The notes below the pieces were generated by a model. That model worked only from the letters and a program-made list of their open reading frames with translations, was not told the DNA's origin and made no database searches. A program made the position numbers and the translations under genes. DNA of 64,000 bases from Solirubrobacter sp963837485 (GTDB lineage Bacteria; Actinomycetota; Thermoleophilia; Solirubrobacterales; Solirubrobacteraceae): assembly GCA_963837485.1 (NCBI GenBank), contig CAWINP010000004.1, forward strand, positions 372,001 to 436,000. The letters are read 5' to 3'. Shown here piece by piece: positions 35,269 to 43,219 of the stretch; position 1 is the stretch's first letter, and every line of letters begins with the position of its first letter.

Positions 35269-37000
35269 TCGTGCCCTCGGCCAGCTCGGCCGAGAAGGCG
35301 ACGGTCTCCGAGAGCGTCGGGTGCGGGTGGATCGTCAGTGCGACGTCCTCGGTGTCGAGGCCCGCCTCGATCGCCAGCACCATCTCGGCGATCAGCTCGC
35401 CGGCGTTGATCCCGGCGATCCCGGCGCCGAGGATGCGGTGGGTCTCGGGCTCGACGATCACCTTGGTCATGCCCTCAGGGCGGCTCATCGAGAGCGCGCG
35501 GCCGGACGCGACCCACGGGAACGTGGAGATCTCGAACTCGATCCCCTGCGCTTTCGCCTCGGCCTCGGTCAGGCCGGTCCAGGCGATCTCCGGATCGGTG
35601 TAGGCGACCGACGGGATCGAGCGCTTGTCCCAGGTGACGTTCTCGCCGGCGATCACCTCGGCGGCCAGGACGCCCTCGTGCACGGCCTTGTGGGCGAGCA
35701 TCGGCTCGCGTGCGACGTCGCCGATCGCGTAGATGTGCCCGACGTTGGTGCGCATCTGGTCGTCGACGTCGATGAACCCGCGGTCGCTGACGTTGACGCC
35801 GGCCTTGTCGGCGCCGACGCGGTGGCCGTTGGGGCGCCGCCCGACGGCGACCAGCACGCGGTCGAAGGTCTCCTCGTGATCGCCATAGGAGACGGTGATC
35901 CCGGCGTCGCCCGCCTTCACCGACTCGACCTTGGTCTCGAGATGGATGCTCTCGTAACGGCCCTTGAGGCGCTTCTCGAGCACCTTGACCAGGTCCTTGT
36001 CGACCCCCGGGATCAGCTGGTCGAGCAACTCGACGACGGTCACCTTGGAGCCGAGCGCGTCATAGACGGTCGCCATCTCGAGGCCGATGATGCCGCCGCC
36101 GATGACCAGCAGGCGGTCCGGGATCTCCTCGACCTCGAGCGCGCCGGTGGAATCCATGATCCGCGGGTCGTCGGGCAGGTCGGGCAGCATCGCGGCCTCC
36201 GAGCCGGCGGCGATGATCGCGTGCTCGAACGTGACGACGGTGTCGGCCGCGTCGGTATCCGTACCCGCGGGAGAATCGCCCTCTGGGCGATTGCTCCCAC
36301 TCAAGGCGAGCCCCCTGGGCGAGACCTTGAGCGTGTTGGGCCCGGTGAACTCGCCGCGTCCGCGCACCACCTGCACCTTGCGCGCCTTGGCGAGCTGCGC
36401 CAGCCCGCCGGTGAGCTTGCCGACCACGCCGTCCTTCCAGGCGCGCAGCTTGCCGGTGTCGACCTCCGGCTCGCCGAACGCGATGCCGGACTCGGCGACC
36501 TCCTTGGACTCCTCGACCACGCGGGCGACGTGCAGCAGCGCCTTGGAGGGGATGCAGCCGACGTTCAGGCACACGCCGCCGAGCCGCTCGCCGTCGTCGA
36601 CGAGCGCCACCGAGAGGCCGAGGTCGGCCGCGCGGAACGCCGCCGAGTAGCCGCCCGGCCCGGCGCCGAGCACCACGACCTGGACGTTGACATCGCCCTC
36701 GGCCTTCGGGGCCGGAGGCTCGGACGCCGCGGGCGCGGGCGCCTCCTGCGCCGGAGCGGGCGCCGCGCCGTCGGCGGAGTCCAGGACCAGGATCACCGCG
36801 CCTTCGGAGACCTTGTCGCCGACGGAGACCTTCAGCTCGGTGACCTTGCCCGCGGCCGGCGCGGGCACGTCCATCGTCGCCTTGTCGGACTCCAGCGTGA
36901 TCAGCGGGTCCTCCTCGGCCACCTCGTCGCCCGGCGAGACGAGCACCTCGATCACCGGTACGTCCGTGAAGTCTCCGATGTCCGGGACCTTTACCTCCAT
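35231..37000 (-). CDS. lpdA: dihydrolipoamide dehydrogenase with N-terminal lipoyl domain (PDH E3)
   Basis: 589 residues from the ATG at 37000, overlapping the aceF TGA by one base. N-terminal lipoyl domain (1-75, lipoylated Lys in LESDKATMDVP), Ala/Pro linker (76-105), then the flavoprotein: FAD site GAGPGGYSAAFRA, redox disulfide GGVCLNVGCIPSK, NAD site IGGGIIGLEMA and catalytic HPHPTLSE. Uniquely, about 20 residues (PRGLALSGSNRPEGDSPAG) between two strands of the FAD domain are encoded by an in-frame family-A repeat. It reoxidises the dihydrolipoyl groups of the E2 core. Confidence 0.95.
   Translation of the reverse strand: MEVKVPDIGDFTDVPVIEVLVSPGDEVAEEDPLITLESDKATMDVPAPAAGKVTELKVSVGDKVSEGAVILVLDSADGAAPAPAQEAPAPAASEPPAPKAEGDVNVQVVVLGAGPGGYSAAFRAADLGLSVALVDDGERLGGVCLNVGCIPSKALLHVARVVEESKEVAESGIAFGEPEVDTGKLRAWKDGVVGKLTGGLAQLAKARKVQVVRGRGEFTGPNTLKVSPRGLALSGSNRPEGDSPAGTDTDAADTVVTFEHAIIAAGSEAAMLPDLPDDPRIMDSTGALEVEEIPDRLLVIGGGIIGLEMATVYDALGSKVTVVELLDQLIPGVDKDLVKVLEKRLKGRYESIHLETKVESVKAGDAGITVSYGDHEETFDRVLVAVGRRPNGHRVGADKAGVNVSDRGFIDVDDQMRTNVGHIYAIGDVAREPMLAHKAVHEGVLAAEVIAGENVTWDKRSIPSVAYTDPEIAWTGLTEAEAKAQGIEFEISTFPWVASGRALSMSRPEGMTKVIVEPETHRILGAGIAGINAGELIAEMVLAIEAGLDTEDVALTIHPHPTLSETVAFSAELAEGTITDLLPKRARTK
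36269..36330 (-). repeat. two-hairpin repeat, family A, copy 3, in frame inside lpdA
   Basis: In the coding sense: hairpin 1 arms TCAAGG and CCTTGA around GCCC-AGG-GGGC; hairpin 2 GGGAG-C-AATCGCCC with GGGCGATT-CTCCC, loop AGA. The outer arms differ entirely from copies 1, 2 and 4 but pair perfectly. The insertion keeps the reading frame. Confidence 0.85.
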
Positions 37001-38289
37001 CACAGCAGCACCCGCCTAAGGTCCGACAGCTGGTTGACCAGGTGCGCGACGAAGCGCGCCGCGAGCGCGCCGTCGATCACGCGGTGGTCGTAGGAGAGCG
37101 ACAGCGGCACCATCAGCCGCGGGGTGAACTCCGAGCCGTTCCAGACCGGCTTCATGGCCGACCGGGTGACGCCGAGGATCGCGACCTCGGGCGCGTTGAC
37201 GATCGGCGTGAACGCCGTGCCGCCGATGCCGCCGAGGCTGGAGATCGTGAACGTCGAGCCGGCCATCTCGCCGGGCGCGAGCTTGCCCGCGCGCGCCTTG
37301 CCGGACAGCTCGGTGAGCTCGGCGGCCAGCTCGAGGATCCCCTTGCCGTCGGCCCCCTTGATCACCGGCACCACGAGCCCGTTCGGCGTGTCGGCGGCGA
37401 AGCCGATGTTGTAGTAGCGCTTGAGGACCAGGTCGTCGCCGTCGAGCGACGAGTTGACGACCGGGAACGCCTTCAGCGACGCGACGACGGCCTTGACCAG
37501 CAGCGCCACCATCGTCACCTTGACGTCGCTCTGCTCGGCGTTCGTGCGCTTGCGGAACGCCTCCAGCTCGGTGATGTCCGCCTCGTCGTGGTGGGTGACG
37601 TGCGGGATCATCACCCAGTTGCGCGCGAGGTTCGGGCCGCTGATCTTCTGAATCCGGGTGAGCGGCCGTACCTCGATCTCGCCCTGCTTGGCGAAGTTCG
37701 GCTTCGGCCAGGGCGCGAGCTCGAGGCCCTCGATGCCCGGCGACGGCGCCGCCTGCGGCTTCTCCGGGCCGCGACGCACGTCCTCCTTCGTGATACGCCC
37801 CTTGCGGCCCGAGCCGGTGACCTGCGCGAGGTCGACGCCCAGCTCCCGCGCCAGGCGCCGTACGCCGGGGGACGCGTAGGGGGCCGGACGCTCGCCCGCG
37901 ATCTGCGGCGACGAGGGCGCCGGCGGCGCCTCCGGGGCGGCGGCGTCCTCGGCCTCGGCCTGGGCGGCCGAGTCGACGGCCTGCGCCTCACCGGCGTCGC
38001 GTGACTCCTGCACGTCCGGCGCGGGCGCGGGCGACGCGCCGTTGCCGGAGCCCTCGACCTCGACGGTCAGCAGCGCGGTCCCCTCCGACACTTTGTCGCC
38101 GACCGACACCTTCAGCTCGGCGATCTTGCCGGCCACCGGCGACGGGACGTCCATCGTCGCCTTGTCGGACTCCAGCGTGACCAGCGGGTCCTCCGGCGCC
38201 ACGGTGTCGCCCACCGACACCAGCACCTCGATCACCGGGACTTCCTCGAAGTCGCCGATGTCGGGTACGAGTACCTGCTCGCTCGCCAC
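37000..38289 (-). CDS. aceF: pyruvate dehydrogenase E2, dihydrolipoamide acetyltransferase
   Basis: 429 residues from the GTG at 38289, chosen for its strong GGGAGG ribosome site five bases away; the frame extends to 38313. One lipoyl domain (1-80, LESDKATMDVPSPVAGK), a long Ala/Pro-rich linker, a peripheral-subunit-binding domain (YASPGVRRLARELGVDLAQV, about 145-165) and the catalytic core (about 200-429) with SLSYDHRVIDGALAARF. It transfers acetyl groups to CoA. Sits between aceE and lpdA in a tight operon. Confidence 0.95.
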   Translation of the reverse strand: MASEQVLVPDIGDFEEVPVIEVLVSVGDTVAPEDPLVTLESDKATMDVPSPVAGKIAELKVSVGDKVSEGTALLTVEVEGSGNGASPAPAPDVQESRDAGEAQAVDSAAQAEAEDAAAPEAPPAPSSPQIAGERPAPYASPGVRRLARELGVDLAQVTGSGRKGRITKEDVRRGPEKPQAAPSPGIEGLELAPWPKPNFAKQGEIEVRPLTRIQKISGPNLARNWVMIPHVTHHDEADITELEAFRKRTNAEQSDVKVTMVALLVKAVVASLKAFPVVNSSLDGDDLVLKRYYNIGFAADTPNGLVVPVIKGADGKGILELAAELTELSGKARAGKLAPGEMAGSTFTISSLGGIGGTAFTPIVNAPEVAILGVTRSAMKPVWNGSEFTPRLMVPLSLSYDHRVIDGALAARFVAHLVNQLSDLRRVLL

Positions 38290-38300
38290 CGTCGCCTCCC

Positions 38301-40946
38301 TTACACCGTCCACGGCGCCGGCCGCTCGGTGTCGATGCCGTAGGTCTCGATCGCCTTCTTCGGCGCGTCCTTACCGACCGCGCCCGTCTTCGCCAGCTCG
38401 GTCAGGGCCGCCAGCGCGACGTAGTGGCGGTCGACCTCGAAGAAGCTGCGCAGCGTCTTGCGATAGTCCGAGCGGCCGAAGCCGTCGGTCCCCAGCACGC
38501 GGTACGGTCCCGGCATCCACGGCCGGATCTGGTCGGCGAACGTCCGCATGTAGTCGGTCGCCGCGACCGCCGGGCGGTCGTCGAGCACCGTGCTGACGAA
38601 CGGCACGCGCTCATCCTCGGCCGGATGCAGCGTGTTCCAGCGCTCGGCGTCGATCCCGTCGCGGCGCAACTCGGTGAAGCTGGTGACGCTGTAGACGTCG
38701 GCCTCCACGCCGAAGTCGTCGCGCAGCAGGTCGGCGCCCGCGAGCACCTCGCGCAGGATCACGCCCGAGCCGAGCAGCTGGATCTTGGCGTCCTTGCCCT
38801 CGCGCAGCCGGTAGATGCCGCGCAGGATGCCCTCCTCCGCGCCCTCGGGCATCGCCGGGTGCCGGTAGTTCTCGTTCATCAGCGTGAGGTAGTAGAAGAC
38901 GTCCTCCTGCTCGCCGATCATGCGCCGCAGGCCCTCGCGGATGATCACCGCCAGCTCGTACCCGTACGTGGGGTCGTAGGAGACCGCGTTGGGGATCGTC
39001 GAGCTGAGCACGTGCGAGTGCCCGTCCTCGTGCTGCAGCCCCTCGCCGTTGAGCGTCGTGCGGCCCGCGGTGCCGCCGAGCAGGAACCCGCGCGTGCGGC
39101 TGTCGCCGGCCGCCCAGGCGAGGTCCCCGACCCGCTGGAAGCCGAACATCGAGTAGTAGATGTAGAACGGGATCGTCGCCACGCCGTGGTTGGAGTACGA
39201 CGTGCCGGCGGCGATCCAGGACGACATCGCGCCGGCCTCGTTGATGCCCTCCTGGAGCACCTGGCCGTGCTTGTCCTCGCGGTAGAACATCAGCTGCTCG
39301 CGGTCCTCGGGCGTGTAGAGCTGGCCGACCTGGCTGAAGATGCCCAGCTGCCGGAACAGGCCCTCCATGCCGAACGTGCGCGACTCGTCGGGCACGATCG
39401 GGACGACGAACTTGCCGAGCTGCTTGTCGCGCAGGATCGTCGACAGCACGCGCACGAAGCTCATCGTGGTCGAGACCTCACGCTCGCCGGTGCCGTCGAG
39501 CTGCGACTGGAACGCGCTCAGCTCGAGCACCGGGAGCGAGTCGGGCGCCTTGCGCCGGCGGGCGGGAAGCGAGCCGCCGAGCGCCGCGCGGCGCTCGCGG
39601 ATGAACTCCATCTCCGGCGAGTGCTCCGGCGGCTTGTAGAAGGAGATGTCCTTGACCTGCTGGTCGGTCAGCGGCAGCTCGAAGCGGTCGCGGAAGGCGA
39701 GCAGCGCCTGCTCGTTCATCTTCTTCTGCTGATGGGTGATGTTCTGGCCCTCGCCGGCCTCGCCCATCCCATAGCCCTTGATCGTCTTGGCGAGGATCAC
39801 CGTCGGCTGGCCGTGGTGCTCGACCGCCGCCTTGTAGGCGGCGTAGACCTTGCGGTGATCCAGGCCGCCGCGGTTGAGCGCCCAGATCTCGTCGTCGCTC
39901 ATGTCGGCGACCATCGCCCGCAGCTCCGGCTTGGTGCCGAAGAAGTGCTCGCGAACGTACGCGCCGTTGCGCGACTTGTAGGTCTGATAGTCGCCGTCGA
40001 GCGCCTCGTTCATGCGCGCGAGCAGGTGGCCCTCATCGTCGCGCGCGAGCAGCGGGTCCCAGCGCGAGCCCCAGATCACCTTGATCACGTTCCAGCCGGC
40101 GCCGCGGAAGACGGTCTCGAGCTCCTGGATGATCTTGCCGTTGCCGCGCACCGGGCCGTCGAGCCGCTGCAGGTTCGCGTTGACGACGAAGATCAGATTG
40201 TCGAGCCGCTCGCGGCCGGCGAGCGAGATCGCGCCCAGCGACTCGGGCTCGTCCATCTCGCCGTCGCCGGCGAACACCCACACCTTGCGGCCCGCGGTCT
40301 CGGACAGCCCGCGGCCCTGCAGGTACTTCATGAAGCGGGCCTGGTAGATCGCCATGATCGGCCCGAGGCCCATCGAGACGGTCGGGAACTGCCAGAAGTC
40401 CGGCATCAGCCACGGATGCGGATAGGAGGACAGCCCGTTGCCGCCGACCTCGGTGCGGAACCGGCGCATATGCGCCTCGCTCAGCCGGCCCTCCAAGAAC
40501 GCACGCGCGTACACACCCGGGCTCGAATGACCCTGCATGTACACGAGGTCGCCGCCGTGGCGGTCGGTCGGCGCGTGCCAGAAGTGGTTGAACCCGATCT
40601 CGTAGAGGACGGCGGCCGACTGATAGCTGGCGATGTGGCCGCCGAGCTCCGACGACGTCTTGTTCGCGTTGAGGACCGTCGCGATCGCGTTCCAGCGCAC
40701 GATCGACCGTACTCGGCGCTCGAGCGCCTCGTCGACCGGATGAGCAGGCTCGTCCTGCGGAGGGATCGTATTCAGGTACGGGGTCGTCCCCGCCGGCGCG
40801 GGAGCGGCGCCGGTGAGCTGGGCGTGACCGACGACGCGCTCGAGCAGGAACTGCGCACGCTGGGGCCCGTCCGCGGACACGACGGCGTCCAGCGCCTCCA
40901 GCCATTCGCGTGTCTCCTGAGGATCTACCTCGACCTGGGATGCCAT
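38301..40946 (-). CDS. aceE: pyruvate dehydrogenase E1 component, homodimeric type
   Basis: 881 residues, the single-chain E1 typical of actinobacteria and proteobacteria. Conserved features: GGHIASYQSAAVLYEIGFNHFW, MQGHSSPGVYARAF, thiamine diphosphate motif FAGDGEMDEPESLGAI (about 240), FVVNANLQRLDGPVRGNGKI, and YYSMFGFQRVGDLAW near the transketolase-like middle domain. It decarboxylates pyruvate and acetylates E2. GGAGGAG precedes the ATG at 40946 by eight bases. First gene of aceE-aceF-lpdA, divergent from the uricase gene. Confidence 0.97.
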   Translation of the reverse strand: MASQVEVDPQETREWLEALDAVVSADGPQRAQFLLERVVGHAQLTGAAPAPAGTTPYLNTIPPQDEPAHPVDEALERRVRSIVRWNAIATVLNANKTSSELGGHIASYQSAAVLYEIGFNHFWHAPTDRHGGDLVYMQGHSSPGVYARAFLEGRLSEAHMRRFRTEVGGNGLSSYPHPWLMPDFWQFPTVSMGLGPIMAIYQARFMKYLQGRGLSETAGRKVWVFAGDGEMDEPESLGAISLAGRERLDNLIFVVNANLQRLDGPVRGNGKIIQELETVFRGAGWNVIKVIWGSRWDPLLARDDEGHLLARMNEALDGDYQTYKSRNGAYVREHFFGTKPELRAMVADMSDDEIWALNRGGLDHRKVYAAYKAAVEHHGQPTVILAKTIKGYGMGEAGEGQNITHQQKKMNEQALLAFRDRFELPLTDQQVKDISFYKPPEHSPEMEFIRERRAALGGSLPARRRKAPDSLPVLELSAFQSQLDGTGEREVSTTMSFVRVLSTILRDKQLGKFVVPIVPDESRTFGMEGLFRQLGIFSQVGQLYTPEDREQLMFYREDKHGQVLQEGINEAGAMSSWIAAGTSYSNHGVATIPFYIYYSMFGFQRVGDLAWAAGDSRTRGFLLGGTAGRTTLNGEGLQHEDGHSHVLSSTIPNAVSYDPTYGYELAVIIREGLRRMIGEQEDVFYYLTLMNENYRHPAMPEGAEEGILRGIYRLREGKDAKIQLLGSGVILREVLAGADLLRDDFGVEADVYSVTSFTELRRDGIDAERWNTLHPAEDERVPFVSTVLDDRPAVAATDYMRTFADQIRPWMPGPYRVLGTDGFGRSDYRKTLRSFFEVDRHYVALAALTELAKTGAVGKDAPKKAIETYGIDTERPAPWTV

Positions 40947-41100
40947 GCGTGTGCTCCTCCTTGGAACCGGCCGCCATTGTGGCTCATGGCGCGCGCTCCA
41001 CTACGTCTCGCTCACTTTTCGGAACCACATTTTCATGATACGGGATGAGGCTTCCAACCCGGCGCGACCGATTCCCCCCGAACGGGGCATGATCTGACGC
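40947..41100. promoter_or_regulatory. divergent promoter region, aceE / uricase
   Basis: The 154 bases between the two starts must hold promoters for both operons. It includes an unusually A/T-containing patch at 41014-41042 (TTTTCGGAACC, then ATTTTCATGATA) and a small GGGG/CCCC repeat just before the uricase GTG. The TTTTCGGAA patch resembles TTTC...GGAAA upstream of the IclR gene at 44897-44912, so it may be an IclR operator. No clear -35/-10 pair could be assigned. Confidence 0.45.
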
Positions 41101-41985
41101 GTGGCGACGCGACTTGGTCCGAACCGATACGGCAAGGCGGAGACGCATCTCGTCCGCGTGTACCGGGACGGCGACGTGCACTCGCTGCGCGACCTCACGG
41201 TGTCGGTCGCGCTCGCCGGGGACCTCGACGACGTGCACCTGTCGGGGGACAACACCAACGTCCTGCCCACCGACACGCAGAAGAACACCGTCTACGCGTT
41301 CGCCAAGGAGGAGCCGGTCGGGGCGCCCGAGGCGTTCGCGCTGCGGCTGGCGCGCCATTTCGTCTCGGGGCCGATCCGGCGCGCCCGCGTCGAGGTCTGC
41401 GAGGTCCCGTGGGCGCGGATCGCGGTCGGCGGCGAGCCGCACCCGCACGCGTTCATGCAGGCGGGCGGCGAGTTGCGGACCGCGGCGGCGATCTCGGAGG
41501 CCGGGGTGGATTGGGTCCTGTCCGGCCTCGCGAACCTGATCGTCCTGAAGTCGACCGGCTCGGAGTTCTCCGGCTTCGCGCGCGACCGCTACACGACCCT
41601 GAGCGAGACGAGCGACCGCGTGCTGGCCACCGCGGTGAAGGCGCGCTGGCGCCACGTGCGCGTGGACGGCGACTGGGACGAGTCCTACGCGGAGGCGCGC
41701 CGCGCGCTGATCGAGGCGTTCGCGTCCACGCACAGCCTGTCGCTCCAGCAGACGCTGCACGCGATGGGCTCGGCGGTGCTCGAGACGCGGCCGGAGGTCG
41801 TCGAGGTTCGGCTCTCCATGCCCAACAAGCACCACTTCGTCGTCGACCTGTCCCCGTTCGGGCTCGCGAACGAGAACGAGGTCTTCCACGCCGACGACCG
41901 GCCATACGGGCTCATCGAGGGGTCCGTGGAGCGCGAGGGAGCGCCGCCCGCGGGTCCTGCGTGGGATCCGTACCCGATCCTGTGA
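41101..41985 (+). CDS. uox: urate oxidase (factor-independent urate hydroxylase)
   Basis: 294 residues from a GTG. Uricase T-fold protein: NRYGKAETHLVRV with the catalytic Lys (K12), DNTNVLPTDTQKNTVYAFAK with the Thr of the catalytic dyad (T57), SGLANLIVLKSTGSEFSGF, and MPNKHHFVVDLSPFGL near the end. It oxidises urate to 5-hydroxyisourate. First gene of the purine-catabolic operon; a family-A repeat separates it from the next gene. The two following enzymes (HIU hydrolase, OHCU decarboxylase) are not in the window. Confidence 0.96.
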   Translation: MATRLGPNRYGKAETHLVRVYRDGDVHSLRDLTVSVALAGDLDDVHLSGDNTNVLPTDTQKNTVYAFAKEEPVGAPEAFALRLARHFVSGPIRRARVEVCEVPWARIAVGGEPHPHAFMQAGGELRTAAAISEAGVDWVLSGLANLIVLKSTGSEFSGFARDRYTTLSETSDRVLATAVKARWRHVRVDGDWDESYAEARRALIEAFASTHSLSLQQTLHAMGSAVLETRPEVVEVRLSMPNKHHFVVDLSPFGLANENEVFHADDRPYGLIEGSVEREGAPPAGPAWDPYPIL

Positions 41986-41987
41986 GC

Positions 41988-42049
41988 GGCGACGGCTCGC
42001 CCAGAGGGCTCGCGTCGCTGGGAGCAATCGCCTTGACGGCGATTCTCCC
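41988..42049 (+). repeat. two-hairpin intercistronic repeat, family A, copy 4
   Basis: Starts two bases after the uricase stop. Hairpin 1 arms GCGACG and CGTCGC around GCCC-AGA-GGGC; hairpin 2 GGGAG-C-AATCGCC with GGCGATT-CTCCC and loop TTGAC. It ends 15 bases before the ATG at 42065. This is the only copy on plus-strand genes and it is flipped with them, so its orientation follows transcription. Confidence 0.85.
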
Positions 42050-42064
42050 GGACCCGGTGTCAGC

Positions 42065-43219
42065 ATGAACGCCGCTCGGCGGGTTATGGCGCGAGCGGAC
42101 GACCTCGCGGCGTTCACCGAGGAGCCGGGGCGGATCACGCGCCCACTGGGCAGCGCGGCGCTGGACGGCGCGATGGAGCGCGTGCGCGGTTGGATGGACG
42201 AAGCGGGGCTGGCGACCCGCCGCGACACGCTCGGGAACCTCTCCGGCCGGCGCGAGGGCGGCTCGGGCACGTTGCTGCTCGGCTCGCACCTGGACTCGGT
42301 GGCCGACGCCGGGCGCTACGACGGGGTGCTCGGGGTGCTGATCGCGCTGGAGTGCGTGCAGGATCTGCCGCTGTCGCTGGAGATCGCCGCGTTCGCCGAC
42401 GAGGAGGGCCTGCGCTTCCGCAGCGCGTACCTCGGCAGCCGGGCGTACCTCGGACGGCTGACCGAGGACGACCTCCGCCTGACCGACGACGCCGGCGTCG
42501 CGCTGCGTGACGCGATCGGCGCGCTCGGCCCGCCGCTCGCCCCAGATGACCTGCGCGCCTACTTCGAGGTCCACATCGAGCAGGGGCCGGCGCTCGAGGC
42601 GGCGGGTGTCGCGCTCGGGGTGGTGACCGCGATCGCGGGGCAGAGCCACGCCGCGCTGACCTTCGAGGGCGTGGCCGGGCATGCCGGCACGACGCCGATG
42701 GAGCTTCGGCGCGACGCGCTCGCCGCCGCGGCCGAGTTCGTGCTGGCGGTCGAGCAGGTCGCGCGCGACGAGACCGGGCTGGTCGCGACCGTCGGGCGCA
42801 TCGGCGTGCCGCGCGGCGCCGTGAACGTGATTCCCGGGCTCGTGGAGGCGACGCTCGACGTGCGCCACGCGGAAGACGCCGTACGCGAGCGCGCGATCCA
42901 GGCACTGCGGATGATCGGCGAGGCGCTGCGCCGCCGGCGCGGCGTGCGCGTGCGCTGGTCTGCGCTCGCCGAGCACGGCGCGACGCCGCTCAGGCTCGCC
43001 CCGGCGCTGGCCGGGCTGCTGCCGGACGCGCCGCGGCTGCCGAGCGGCGCCGGCCACGACGCGGCGGTCCTGTCGTCGGTCACCGACGCCGCGATGCTGT
43101 TCGTGCGCTGCGCCGGCGGGATCAGCCACCACCCGGACGAGGCGGTCGCCGAGGAGGACGTGGCGGCGGCGATCGAGGCGGCGCGCGAGTTCGTGCGGAG
43201 GCTATGCACGAGCTCGTGA
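42065..43219 (+). CDS. allC: allantoate amidohydrolase (M20 family)
   Basis: 384 residues. M20 dinuclear metal-site residues are all visible: His in GSHLDSVADAGRYDGVLGV with its Asp, Glu pair in AFADEEGLRF, His in YFEVHIEQGPALE and His in GISHHPDEAV. The lid/dimerisation domain contains GVAGHAGTTPMELRRDAL. The set R-Y-D-G-x-x-G-V and H-I-E-Q-G is shared by allantoate amidohydrolases, N-carbamoylases and ureidoglycolate amidohydrolases; the neighbouring allantoinase favours allantoate. It overlaps that gene by 16 bases. Confidence 0.92.
   Translation: MNAARRVMARADDLAAFTEEPGRITRPLGSAALDGAMERVRGWMDEAGLATRRDTLGNLSGRREGGSGTLLLGSHLDSVADAGRYDGVLGVLIALECVQDLPLSLEIAAFADEEGLRFRSAYLGSRAYLGRLTEDDLRLTDDAGVALRDAIGALGPPLAPDDLRAYFEVHIEQGPALEAAGVALGVVTAIAGQSHAALTFEGVAGHAGTTPMELRRDALAAAAEFVLAVEQVARDETGLVATVGRIGVPRGAVNVIPGLVEATLDVRHAEDAVRERAIQALRMIGEALRRRRGVRVRWSALAEHGATPLRLAPALAGLLPDAPRLPSGAGHDAAVLSSVTDAAMLFVRCAGGISHHPDEAVAEEDVAAAIEAAREFVRRLCTSS

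Noticed and set aside
38424..41048. An 874-codon plus-strand frame opposite aceE
   Set aside because: Antisense shadow of aceE; its His/Arg/Leu-rich composition is typical of reverse frames in GC-rich DNA, and aceE is unequivocal.
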